Source: Sphingobacteriales bacterium (GTDB taxonomy: Bacteria > Bacteroidota > Bacteroidia > Chitinophagales > Chitinophagaceae). Taken from it: a DNA stretch of 64,000 nt. Below the pieces are notes generated by a model, which worked only from the letters and a program-made list of their open reading frames with translations, made no database searches and had not been told where the DNA came from. The position numbers and the translations under genes were made by a program. Shown piece by piece: positions 8,680-17,739 of this stretch. The stretch covers positions 62,001-126,000 of the forward strand of contig JADJGB010000008.1 in the NCBI GenBank assembly GCA_016708305.1, given 5' to 3'. The number at the start of each line of letters is the position of its first letter. Position 1 is the first letter of the stretch.

Positions 8680-10650
8680 TTATTGTTTATTATTCATCAA
8701 TAAATATCTTGCCGTCTGAAAATAAGCATCTGCAAATACTGACATTTTGTTCTGCATAGAATCTGTTTGGCGCGATGAGTATTCAGCCAAATCATATTTT
8801 ACAGGCACTAATTCTTCATCCACAAATTCCAGGCTTTTTATATAATTATAATCATTTGTTACTACACATATTTTCCCGGCAGTATTGGTGATAAAAGCCG
8901 CATCTGTTTTCTTCTTTGGATCCAGTAGATCACGACCAAGTGTATTGTTGGTATAGCTCATCTGCAACAAACCTGCGATAGTAGGCAATACATCTATCTG
9001 CGACACCACCTCTTTTCTCCACCTGGGGGTGAGCAATGCAGGAGCATAAAAAAGGAGCGGTACGTGCTCATCAGATAAACGCTGGTTTGTCCAGGCAGGA
9101 GGATATACCGCAGTGGCATTACCCGCCACCCCATGATCGCCAATGAAAACAAAAATTGTGTTTTGAAAATAGGATTCCTTTTTTGCCGTTTCAATAAAGT
9201 TTCTGAAACAATAGTCTGAGTATCGGAAGGTGTTATATTCCTCTATAGAACCAAAGCCATACTTTATCAGTTCTTCATTTGAAACAAATTTTTGTTCAAA
9301 ATTCTTATCTGTCTCGAAAATAGTATAAGGCCGATGATTGTCTGATGTTTGAATGATTGCAAAAAATGGATGTTTTTCCTTTTTTAATACCTCGTTGGCT
9401 TCTGCAAAAAGCGCTTTATCACTAATACCCCATACATTTACCTTAGGCGATTTAAAATCCTTTTCGGTGTGAACCTGAAGGTCATTAATATTGGTAAGAA
9501 GTCCTTCATAATTATTAAACTCAGGGTCGCCACCCAGAAAATAGTGTTTGGAATAGCCGTCAAATTCATTGATAATTGTTTTTTGATTGATGGCAGCAGG
9601 ATTGCGTGTTGAAAATTTAAACAATTGCACATCTGGAATGCCGGTAATGATGGCAAACAACCCGCGAGCGGTAGAAAAGTGCGGCGAAAAACAACGCTCA
9701 AAAAATATGCCCTGTTTGGATAGCGAATCAAAATAGGGGGTGGTATTTAGCGGATTACCGCTCATGGTGCTTTTGTACATACTGAAAGATTCGCACATCA
9801 CCAAAATGATATTTGGTTTACTCTCTAATGCCCCACTACGCGGCTCAATAGTTCTGGAAAAGCTGAATTGTGATTTTTGAGGCAGTTGCAGAAATGCAGC
9901 CATTTGCGGAAACGCCTTTCTGGCTTCACTCTCATTAAACACAGGCTCACGCAGCCGCATGGTAGAGAAAAAGTTTTGCAGCGGATTCAAAGCCAGATAA
10001 GATTTGAAGCTATCTTTAAGCGCAAACGAATCTTTCCATCTCAGTGGTTTCGCATCCATTTTACCATAAATAAATATGATGAGAATAACGGATGAAACAA
10101 TAAATGGTATTTTACGGTGCGCATTTGCTTTGCCATCATTTATATTCATCACCTGCCAGTGGCTCTTGTTTAGCAGCCATCTGAAAAGTAAAATAGCCAC
10201 TATCAAACCTAAAACAATCCAAACAAGCGGATAGGTTTGCCAAATCATATTTAAAGAAATACCCGGATCCTCCACAAAGTTCATAGCGCCGGCATCAAGG
10301 CGGGTACGGTTATAAGAAAAACTCACTAAATCGGCAATGAAAAAGAAAAAAATAATGAAAAAGACGATGGCAAAATACATTGTCCATAAACGCCTGTTAG
10401 TATCAGAATAAAAAGGAGAGAATTTTGCATAAATACTCAGCAACACTACTGGCAAAACGATAATCGAAACCCATTTCAAATCGAATTGCAGCCCCATTGC
10501 CAGTGAAGGCCAGACATCTCCAATGGAAAAACCGGACGGTCTGAAGGCAAAAAACGTAATCATCCTGAAAATGCTGAAAAATAGCAATAAAATCACAAAT
10601 AAATTTATTGCCCATCGAATGGTTTTAGGAATTTTTATAAAATTCAGCAT
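8680..10650 (-). CDS. LtaS-like sulfatase/phosphoglycerol transferase family membrane protein
   Basis: 656 residues. Five membrane helices lie in the first 200 residues, then an extracytoplasmic alkaline-phosphatase-superfamily domain. Metal and catalytic residues can be seen: NIILVMCESFS with Glu287, the nucleophile-type threonine in HFSTARG (Thr327), and IGDHGVAG near residue 500. Such enzymes move phosphoglycerol or phosphoethanolamine onto envelope glycans or hydrolyse sulfate esters; the substrate here is unknown. It is divergent from ligA across 122 bp. Confidence 0.85.
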   Translation of the reverse strand: MLNFIKIPKTIRWAINLFVILLLFFSIFRMITFFAFRPSGFSIGDVWPSLAMGLQFDLKWVSIIVLPVVLLSIYAKFSPFYSDTNRRLWTMYFAIVFFIIFFFFIADLVSFSYNRTRLDAGAMNFVEDPGISLNMIWQTYPLVWIVLGLIVAILLFRWLLNKSHWQVMNINDGKANAHRKIPFIVSSVILIIFIYGKMDAKPLRWKDSFALKDSFKSYLALNPLQNFFSTMRLREPVFNESEARKAFPQMAAFLQLPQKSQFSFSRTIEPRSGALESKPNIILVMCESFSMYKSTMSGNPLNTTPYFDSLSKQGIFFERCFSPHFSTARGLFAIITGIPDVQLFKFSTRNPAAINQKTIINEFDGYSKHYFLGGDPEFNNYEGLLTNINDLQVHTEKDFKSPKVNVWGISDKALFAEANEVLKKEKHPFFAIIQTSDNHRPYTIFETDKNFEQKFVSNEELIKYGFGSIEEYNTFRYSDYCFRNFIETAKKESYFQNTIFVFIGDHGVAGNATAVYPPAWTNQRLSDEHVPLLFYAPALLTPRWRKEVVSQIDVLPTIAGLLQMSYTNNTLGRDLLDPKKKTDAAFITNTAGKICVVTNDYNYIKSLEFVDEELVPVKYDLAEYSSRQTDSMQNKMSVFADAYFQTARYLLMNNKQ

Positions 10651-10772
10651 TTTACAAACTTAAATAACAATTAAGAATTATTTGCCATAGAAAAGATAAT
10701 TATTACCCAAAAAGCAACGCTCGATAATCTTTCCCTCTCAATTTCATACATTTTAAATATTTTTATTGCCAG

Positions 10773-12872
10773 ATGTATTCAAAAGAACAAACCATACAGT
10801 GGCAGAAAGCAACTCAGGAGTTTCTGAAAAGAGATGACACAGTCTTACAGTCGGTACAGGAAACCGAAACCCTTCGGCAAATACTTCGTTTTCACGAATA
10901 CCGATATTATATTTTGGATGACCCCTTGATTGCCGACACCCAGTATGACAGGCTATACAAACTGCTTGAGCGAACCGAAAAGGCGTATCCTGAGCATATC
11001 ACACAAGATTCGCCCACCCAAAGGGTTGGCAAAAATATTACCGGAAATTTTGTTACTGTTCAGCATCTGGTGCCCATGCTGTCTTTAGACAATTCTTATA
11101 GCAGCGACGATCTTAAGGATTTCGACAGAAAAGCAAAACAGGCTACCGGTTTGCAACAGATTACTTATTGTGTGGAACCCAAGTTTGACGGCGGAAGTAT
11201 TTCACTGATATATGAAAATGATTTTTTGGCTCGCGGCGCCACAAGAGGCAACGGCATTGAGGGAGATGATATTACAAGTAATATAAAACAAATCAGAACC
11301 GTGCCACTCTCTGCTGCATTTAGCAAATACGGAATACAGCAAATAGAAATCAGAGGAGAGGTATTGATTAACAAAAACAATTTCAAAAAGTATAATGAAG
11401 AACTGATTGAAAAGGGGCTGGTTCCGTTGGCCAATCCACGAAATGCAGCCAGTAGCACTCTTCGCATCAAAGATGCTGCCGAACTGAGGAGAAGAAATCT
11501 GGAAGCCTTTGTGTATCATATCAGTTATTATTCTTTATTGCCCGGCAGCGAAACACCCGTTGCGCTAAAAACACATGAGGGCGCACTGAAACTATTGTGG
11601 GATATGGGTTTTCGAAGTCCTCAAAAAGAAAAAATGATTTTTAACCAAATAGAAAACGTTATAGCCTATTGCAACGAGTTTGAAGAAAAACGCGATAACC
11701 TCCCTTATGAAATAGACGGAATGGTGATTAAGGTAAACGATATTGCGCTACAGGAAGAGCTGGGTATGACCAGCCATCATCCAAGGTGGGCAATCGCTTT
11801 CAAGTTCAAAGCACGGCAGGCGACCAGCAAATTATTAAACGTTGAGTTTCAGGTGGGGCGTACAGGCTCCATAACGCCGGTGGCAAAAATTGAACCCGTT
11901 TACATAGGTGGCGTAACGGTAAGTTCTATCTCTTTATTCAATGAAGATATCATTAAAGAAAAAGATTTGAAAATAGGCGACGCTGTTTTGGTTGAGCGAG
12001 CCGGTGATGTGATTCCTTATATTGTAAAATCATTGGCAGAATTGAGAACGGGAGACGAAAGGGAAATTGTTTTTCCTGAAAAGTGTCCGGTATGCCATAA
12101 TGAATTGTTTAAAGAAGATGGGGAAGCAGTCTGGCGCTGTGTCAATATTGAATGTCCGGCACAGGTAGTGGAGCGGATGATTCATTTTGCATCCAAAGAT
12201 GCGATGGACATCAGAGGATTTGGAGAGGCCAATGTGCGTAAGTTTTATGAACAGGGTTGGTTAGCGGATATTCCGGGTATTTACAAACTGGATTTTAATA
12301 AAATCGCTTTATTGGAGGGTTTTGGCAAAAAATCAATTGATAATCTGAGGCAGGCAATAGAACAAAGCAAACAACAGCCGCTGCACCGCCTGATTTTTGG
12401 GCTGGGAATACGGCATGTAGGCGAAACAACTGCAAAAGCGCTGGCTCAAAAAATAAATCATCTTTTTGAGTTGAAAGGATTTACCGAAGAACAACTGCAA
12501 ACCTTAGACGATATTGGCCCCATCGTAGCAGGCAGCATTTACCATTTTTTTCATAATGAATCAAATATTCAGATGCTTGAAGAATTGGAAGAACTTGGAG
12601 TGCAAATGCAAAACCCGAACAGCAGTACAACAGCAGGCGGCAGCCTGCTGGGACAAACATTTTTGTTTACAGGTACATTGCCCACGCTCAAACGCAGTGA
12701 TGCCGAAGCAATGGCAGAAGCACGAGGAGGAAAAATACTGAGTGGCGTAAGCGCCAAACTGAATTACCTTGTGGTTGGTGAAGAAGCGGGCAGTAAACTC
12801 GAAAAGGCAAAGAAATTAGGAACCGTAAAAATCATTTCGGAGGAAGAATTCTTAAAATTGATAAACTCATAA
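10773..12872 (+). CDS. ligA: NAD-dependent DNA ligase
   Basis: 699 residues, full length. The adenylation lysine is K137 in EPKFDGGS, followed by the RGNGIEGDDIT motif. The OB domain carries EFQVGRTGSITPVAKIEPV, the zinc finger CPVCHNELF with CVNIECPAQ follows, then helix-hairpin-helix repeats (about 480-590) and a C-terminal BRCT domain (from about 625, LLGQTFLFTGTLPTLKR). It seals nicks in replication and repair. It is monocistronic; the ATG at 10773 is the only sensible start. Confidence 0.97.
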   Translation: MYSKEQTIQWQKATQEFLKRDDTVLQSVQETETLRQILRFHEYRYYILDDPLIADTQYDRLYKLLERTEKAYPEHITQDSPTQRVGKNITGNFVTVQHLVPMLSLDNSYSSDDLKDFDRKAKQATGLQQITYCVEPKFDGGSISLIYENDFLARGATRGNGIEGDDITSNIKQIRTVPLSAAFSKYGIQQIEIRGEVLINKNNFKKYNEELIEKGLVPLANPRNAASSTLRIKDAAELRRRNLEAFVYHISYYSLLPGSETPVALKTHEGALKLLWDMGFRSPQKEKMIFNQIENVIAYCNEFEEKRDNLPYEIDGMVIKVNDIALQEELGMTSHHPRWAIAFKFKARQATSKLLNVEFQVGRTGSITPVAKIEPVYIGGVTVSSISLFNEDIIKEKDLKIGDAVLVERAGDVIPYIVKSLAELRTGDEREIVFPEKCPVCHNELFKEDGEAVWRCVNIECPAQVVERMIHFASKDAMDIRGFGEANVRKFYEQGWLADIPGIYKLDFNKIALLEGFGKKSIDNLRQAIEQSKQQPLHRLIFGLGIRHVGETTAKALAQKINHLFELKGFTEEQLQTLDDIGPIVAGSIYHFFHNESNIQMLEELEELGVQMQNPNSSTTAGGSLLGQTFLFTGTLPTLKRSDAEAMAEARGGKILSGVSAKLNYLVVGEEAGSKLEKAKKLGTVKIISEEEFLKLINS

Positions 12873-13051
12873 TATTTTTTTTCAGACCTGAGAATAGTAA
12901 AAACTTTGCCTAATTCATTTAACTGCATTAATATTTTCTTTTACATAAACGGTAGTTCCTTTGATAAATTATGATGTAGCTTTGGGTATTCAGAAACATA
13001 AAAAATACTAATTACAGGCTTGTCATATTTTCAAACCAATAAATTGTCATT

Positions 13052-14164
13052 ATGAAAAAGAAATTGCACTTCTCTTTTTTAATTGTTGCTTGCCTTGTGT
13101 CTTCATTTTATGGTATGGCACAAAAGAATATTGACTCAATAATGCCCGTCAGAGGTTTGTGCATAGCAGCGCCACATCCTAATGACGTGGATACTTTTAT
13201 AAAGTTTATAGGTAACGAGCTAGCCCCCAGAAATGTAAACACCTTAATTCTTAGGGTGGACTGGAACTACCAATACACCAACCATCCGGAGTTGAGAGAC
13301 TCAATTACCTTGTCAAAATATGATATAAAAAAATTGGTCAATGCCTGCAAAAAGTACAAGATTAGGATTATTCCTCAGATTAATCTTTTGGGCCATCAGT
13401 CATGGGCAGGAACATTGCACAAATTGTTGAAAGTATATCCTCAGTTTGACGAAACGCCCCATGTAAAAATGCCTGAAAAATATGTATGGCCTAACGATGA
13501 CGGACTCTATTGCAAAAGTTATTGTCCGCTCCATCCTGATGTGCACAAAATAGTTTTTGAACTGGTAGATGAAATTTGCGAAGTGTTTGAGGCCAATGCT
13601 TTTCATGCCGGAATGGATGAGGTTTTTTATCTTGGTGATGATAAATGTCCCCGTTGTCAGGGTCGCGATAAAGCCGAACTTTATGCAGGAGAGATATGGA
13701 AAATCAGAAATCACTTATTTCAAAATAAAAGGGAACTGTGGATTTGGGGCGACAGGTTGTTAGATGGACGTGCCACCGGTTATGGTATGTGGGAGGCAAG
13801 CTATAATAACACACATCGTGCGATTGATATGATTCCAAAGGATGTGATGATTTGCGATTGGCATTATGAGCGCCCTGATAAATCGGCTGTTTATTTTGCA
13901 ATGAAAGGATTGCGGGTAGCCACTTCTCCCTGGCGAAATGCCGATATAGCCATAAAACAGGCAAACGATATGGTGAATTTTAAAAAAGATGCCACGCCTG
14001 AAATGAGAGACCGGTTTCGGGGGATGGTGCATACCGTTTGGTCTGATGCAGGCAGTTTTATGAGAGAATGTGATGCAGTAAAATCAGGAAAAACACCAAT
14101 CGGTTTAAGCCAATGGTTGTGTTTTGATAAAATGTATGAGAAAATTAATGAGTTAGCTGATTAA
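13052..14164 (+). CDS. Secreted GH20-like beta-N-acetylhexosaminidase family protein
   Basis: 370 residues with a signal peptide ending near AQKN (residues 1-24). The TIM-barrel shows FHAGMDEVFYLGDD, where Asp189-Glu190 match the catalytic Asp-Glu pair of family 20 glycosidases, and IIPQINLLGHQSWAG earlier. It lacks a separate N-terminal GH20b domain, so it is a short variant. The likely substrate is a beta-linked N-acetylhexosamine glycan in the periplasm, unproven. It stands alone, about 180 bp after ligA. Confidence 0.75.
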   Translation: MKKKLHFSFLIVACLVSSFYGMAQKNIDSIMPVRGLCIAAPHPNDVDTFIKFIGNELAPRNVNTLILRVDWNYQYTNHPELRDSITLSKYDIKKLVNACKKYKIRIIPQINLLGHQSWAGTLHKLLKVYPQFDETPHVKMPEKYVWPNDDGLYCKSYCPLHPDVHKIVFELVDEICEVFEANAFHAGMDEVFYLGDDKCPRCQGRDKAELYAGEIWKIRNHLFQNKRELWIWGDRLLDGRATGYGMWEASYNNTHRAIDMIPKDVMICDWHYERPDKSAVYFAMKGLRVATSPWRNADIAIKQANDMVNFKKDATPEMRDRFRGMVHTVWSDAGSFMRECDAVKSGKTPIGLSQWLCFDKMYEKINELAD

Positions 14165-14165
14165 A

Positions 14166-14207
14166 CAGATTGCAGATTACAAATTACAGATCGCAGATCG
14201 CAGATCG
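14166..14207. repeat. Heptamer tandem repeat, 6 units
   Basis: Six 7-bp units of the type CAGATYG follow the stop codon of the GH20-like gene directly (three exact CAGATCG). It belongs to the heptamer family also found in the prophage. Confidence 0.7.
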
Positions 14208-14284
14208 CTTAGAGCATAAAGCTAATAGCCAACAACTTATAGCCGTAGCCTTTTAAGGTTTAAGGCTGGATTATTGATTAAAAA

Positions 14285-14707
14285 TTAATATTTATACACC
14301 AACGCATCTTCCCATCCTTGCAGTTTCAGCAGAACAGAATTTGTGCCACTCACCTGCATGCTCCTCAGGTTAAACTGAAATTTTCGGGTAGGGAGCGCCT
14401 CACACAATTCCGGATTGGTAAATAGTATCCTGAGCTGTCTCTGTGGAGGTAAAGATTTTGCTATACTTCCATCGCTTACCGCATCAGCCAGCCAGTTTAT
14501 ACCGCTGCACCCGCTTGCGCTTATAGATACTATCAGACAATCGCCCTGAATTTCACAATTCGTAATATTGAATACATCGGGCGAATTCTGACCAAACATT
14601 TTTTCATCAATCAGTACCTTTTTCCTGCACGTATCATTATCAAATTGATTATGCCTGTGGCAGGAAAACAGCACAAGTAGGAGCAAGAAAAAAAATATGT
14701 TTTTCAT
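14285..14707 (-). CDS. Small lipoprotein of unknown function
   Basis: 140 residues when started at the ATG at 14707 (MKNIFFFLLLLVLFSCHRH). A short basic start, a leucine-rich helix and the lipobox LFSC mark a lipoprotein anchored at Cys. The mature part has cysteines in NITNCEIQGDCL and SASGCSG but no family I recognise. It stands alone between the GH20-like and alpha-galactosidase genes. Confidence 0.6.
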   Translation of the reverse strand: MKNIFFFLLLLVLFSCHRHNQFDNDTCRKKVLIDEKMFGQNSPDVFNITNCEIQGDCLIVSISASGCSGINWLADAVSDGSIAKSLPPQRQLRILFTNPELCEALPTRKFQFNLRSMQVSGTNSVLLKLQGWEDALVYKY

Positions 14708-14858
14708 ATAACCCATAAATTCTTTTATACAAAATTAATGAATATTAGGTATATCTCAGGCTTTAAACGATAAACGAGAGGACAGGCACGTCTAAAATAT
14801 TACGAGTTTTATAATTTGAATCAAATTCCCCGATGAGATTGTCATTGTTGTTTCATAA

Positions 14859-16082
14859 TTATTTTGCCAGCCGATAAACCTTTGTCTCGTGTGATGCTGC
14901 CTGTACTTTAATCGTGTTTTTTACCTTCGTTTTTGGCTTACTCCACAGGTCGGTAGCATTTGATTTTCCGGTAATACCCAGCGCAGCCAGATCAATATTG
15001 ATGGTCTGTGTTTTATCGGATACGTTTAACACACCCAGCGCCACATCGCCATTTGCAAGTTGTTTTACAAAAACCTGCCAGGTATCGTTATTGATTATTC
15101 TTTCTGCCTGAATTCCAAGAGGATCCTGGTCTATCGCAATTATATCTCTGTTTGTTAATATTCTTTTGGTGGCTTCGTTCATATTTCTCACATCGCAGGT
15201 AATCATCAGCGGCGCTGCCATCAGGCACCAGAGGCTCATCTGCGACCGGTATTCCACATCGGTACAACCTACGCCTCCCAGATCCCCGGAAGGCCCCTTT
15301 TTCCCGTAAAGACCTACCACTAACATATCGGGGTCGTTCCAGCCGCCCGGCCCGGCATAATGGTTAAGGTCGGCATTGAGGTTGAGGATATCTAATATGC
15401 CAGCACCTTTGGCATGAAGGGTTTTATTGTTTAGCGGTTGAACGCCTGCTGTCCACTTATCCCTTACATCGGCAGTAGTACGCCAGAGTTGTCCACCTGC
15501 TTTACGGGCCCAGAGCCAGGGTTGCCTGTCGCCCCATTCGCAAATACCAAAAACAATTTCTCTGCCCGAATTCTGCAATGCTTTGGCCATTTTTTCGTAC
15601 AGGGCAATAGCCGTCTGCCAGTCGGCAGGTGCATGGCAATAATCATACTTCAAGTAATCAAAACCCCATTGGGCAAAAGTTTTGGCATCCTGCTCCTCAA
15701 AATTGAGGCTGGCCGTGTAGCCGGCACAGGTAAGCGACGCCGCATCGGAATAGATACCGATTTTCATTCCTTTGGCATGTACATAATCGGTAAGCGCTTT
15801 CATACCCGAGGGGAATTTTTTAGGGTCGGGGATCATATTGTTTTTGAAATCACGACCGCCCTGCCAGCCGTCATCAATAAAAATATGGTTAAAGCCCAGA
15901 TCTCTGAGACCTGTTTCCACCATTGCATCGGTGATGGTTCTCACATCCTGCTCGCTGAGTTTATCGGCAAAATAATTCCAGGTCATAAAGCCCATGGGAG
16001 GCGTGGGTGCCAGCGTCTTTTGTGCATAAACAGATAATTGCAACAAAAAGACAGTCAGAAGAATAAAAATTTTTTTAAGCAT
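14859..16082 (-). CDS. GH27 alpha-galactosidase, secreted
   Basis: 407 residues with signal peptide MLKKIFILLTVFLLQLSVYA. The GH27 barrel begins PTPPMGFMTWNYFAD and carries FIDDGWQGGR, the nucleophile Asp147 in YLKYDYC, and GGWNDPDMLVVG (Asp250/Asp252), which holds the acid/base. A C-terminal antiparallel beta domain follows from about residue 310. It would remove terminal alpha-galactose from oligosaccharides in the periplasm. With the neighbouring SusC/D genes it suggests use of galactose-decorated glycans. Confidence 0.92.
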   Translation of the reverse strand: MLKKIFILLTVFLLQLSVYAQKTLAPTPPMGFMTWNYFADKLSEQDVRTITDAMVETGLRDLGFNHIFIDDGWQGGRDFKNNMIPDPKKFPSGMKALTDYVHAKGMKIGIYSDAASLTCAGYTASLNFEEQDAKTFAQWGFDYLKYDYCHAPADWQTAIALYEKMAKALQNSGREIVFGICEWGDRQPWLWARKAGGQLWRTTADVRDKWTAGVQPLNNKTLHAKGAGILDILNLNADLNHYAGPGGWNDPDMLVVGLYGKKGPSGDLGGVGCTDVEYRSQMSLWCLMAAPLMITCDVRNMNEATKRILTNRDIIAIDQDPLGIQAERIINNDTWQVFVKQLANGDVALGVLNVSDKTQTINIDLAALGITGKSNATDLWSKPKTKVKNTIKVQAASHETKVYRLAK

Positions 16083-16212
16083 GATGATAAAATTGTGATT
16101 AATTAATTTAAAAATAGATTTTTCTATATTGATTTATTTAAGAATAAAGTCGAATTTAACTAACCCCTTGATATACAATTTCCTAATTAGTCTTAAACCT
16201 ATATGTTTTTGG

Positions 16213-17101
16213 TTATTTTAGGTAAAACAACCATCCTCTTCTACCTTCAATTTTTATAACTGATTCCAAAGGTAACTCAACCGCAGATTGAAAACCTTTA
16301 ATTTCAGGAGCAATGAGTTTTGCCTTTTGACTGTCTATTCCTAATTGACTCCAATCATAATTTAATGTGATTCCCTTTGCCTCATCATCATAATTCCCTA
16401 TTGAAATTAAAGATATATCTGATCTCAAAAAAGTAGTAATTTTAACATTATTGTCATTAGTCTTCACCGGCGCATTTGCTTCCCAAAAACCAATCATTTT
16501 TGATTTTTGAATATTGAATTCATCCCAAATTTTCCAGACAGGGCGTGGGTCAACCACTACCCCTTCTGTCATCCAGGGTTGGCGAACCGTCATGCCGTAT
16601 TGCATTCCCAGCCATCGGTTCCCTCCGGCATGAAGCATATCTCCCATAAGCCCTTAAGGAATTCCCGATACTTCAATCAGCCAGTTTTCAGGTGTCATTT
16701 TGTTATATAAAAAACTTTCCCCAACCCGTTTGCACTTCATAGGGAAGATAATAAAAATAATAAATACCCTTATCCCTGATGGGACCAAACTGAATATGGC
16801 ATAATTCATTATTAACGGTTACACGCTTTATATTTTGTATGGTGTCCCCGTTAGAAGCATTAACAATAATAAATTTGTGATTCCCAGCATCTTTATCATG
16901 TCTGCGCCAAAAGAAAAACAGTTCAGCAATATTGGTTGAATTTGTCACTCTGATTACTGCCCTATGATTTCCTAAAGACTCAACCCATGGATATAAAGGA
17001 GTTGCATATACATACTCTTGAGGTGTACTATTTGCCGAATAAGCAAAAATTATCAGCAATAATGTTAGTATAAAAGCAAATTGCTTTAGAAAGACAAGCA
17101 T
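16213..17101 (-). pseudogene. GH123-like glycoside hydrolase remnant with a large internal deletion
   Basis: The first part (17101 down to about 16706) has a signal peptide, ATPLYPWVESLGNHRAVIRV and YYFYYLPYEVQTGWGKF, typical of the N-terminus of large glycoside-hydrolase-like proteins (DUF6067/GH123 type, from memory). The last part, MTPENWLIEVSGIP-stop-GLMGDMLHAGGNRW to FYLK, matches their C-terminus. The whole central catalytic region is missing, the frame shifts at the join, and GAA has become TAA just before GLMGDM. This is real decay rather than a sequencing slip. Family naming is moderate. Confidence 0.7.
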
Positions 17102-17154
17102 TACAATCTGTTTTACTTAAATAAAATGCCCCGACACAAAGTTGCGTTTTTAAA

Positions 17155-17183
17155 AAGTGCGCCTGCACATGGCAGGCGCACTT
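17155..17183 (-). terminator. Intrinsic terminator of the sus-like operon
   Basis: A perfect 12-bp stem (AAGTGCGCCTGC with its complement, 5-nt loop) is followed on the minus strand by a T-rich run. It lies about 50 bp after the last gene of the operon. Confidence 0.8.
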
Positions 17184-17231
17184 AAAATTCAAGTACTATA
17201 CCATCTTTTCCTTCTTAGCATTTAGAATAGA

Positions 17232-17702
17232 TCACTTTACAAATGAAGTAACTGTAATTGTCCAGATTACAGAAGCTCCATTTGCCGCAGTAACCTTATA
17301 TTTTAACGGTTTCGTCAAATCAGTTTCATTTCCCGGGTTAGGGGTATCATCTATACCCTGCATAATAGCTGCAGTTGAAATATCAAAATAGGGAATAAGT
17401 TTACTTTGAGTAACTGCATCTCTTATAGTAGAATTAAACTGCCCACCTGCATTTGGAACTGTTACTTTTATTGCTATTGTTTTGGCCGTTTTATCTATCG
17501 TCTGACTTACAGTAAGGCGCTGATACTGCACAACAGGCTGGCCATTATATTGAGTAGAACCATTGTAGCGAAATTCTATATATGCATTAGTGATATCGTT
17601 TTGATCCCAGGTCGGAAACTTTTCTAATCCTTGTTTGAGACAGGATGAAAACAACACAGACAGTCCAAGAAATAATGTTGAAAATATAATAATTCTTTTC
17701 AT
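17232..17702 (-). CDS. SusE-like/DUF5018-related surface lipoprotein
   Basis: 156 residues. The signal peptide ends in the lipobox LFSSC (Cys about 21). The mature part is beta-rich, with a Gly/Asn-rich middle and a final Ig-like strand pattern WTITVTSFVK. Its place right behind SusD, 38 bp downstream, fits an outer-membrane glycan-binding accessory lipoprotein. No residue pattern fixes the ligand. Confidence 0.65.
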   Translation of the reverse strand: MKRIIIFSTLFLGLSVLFSSCLKQGLEKFPTWDQNDITNAYIEFRYNGSTQYNGQPVVQYQRLTVSQTIDKTAKTIAIKVTVPNAGGQFNSTIRDAVTQSKLIPYFDISTAAIMQGIDDTPNPGNETDLTKPLKYKVTAANGASVIWTITVTSFVK

Positions 17703-17739
17703 GTGTAATTATTTAAATTTTTAATAGTAAAACTAATTA

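Noticed and set aside
15438..16037. 199-codon plus-strand ORF opposite the alpha-galactosidase
   Set aside because: Shadow of a well-supported GH27 gene with catalytic motifs on the minus strand.
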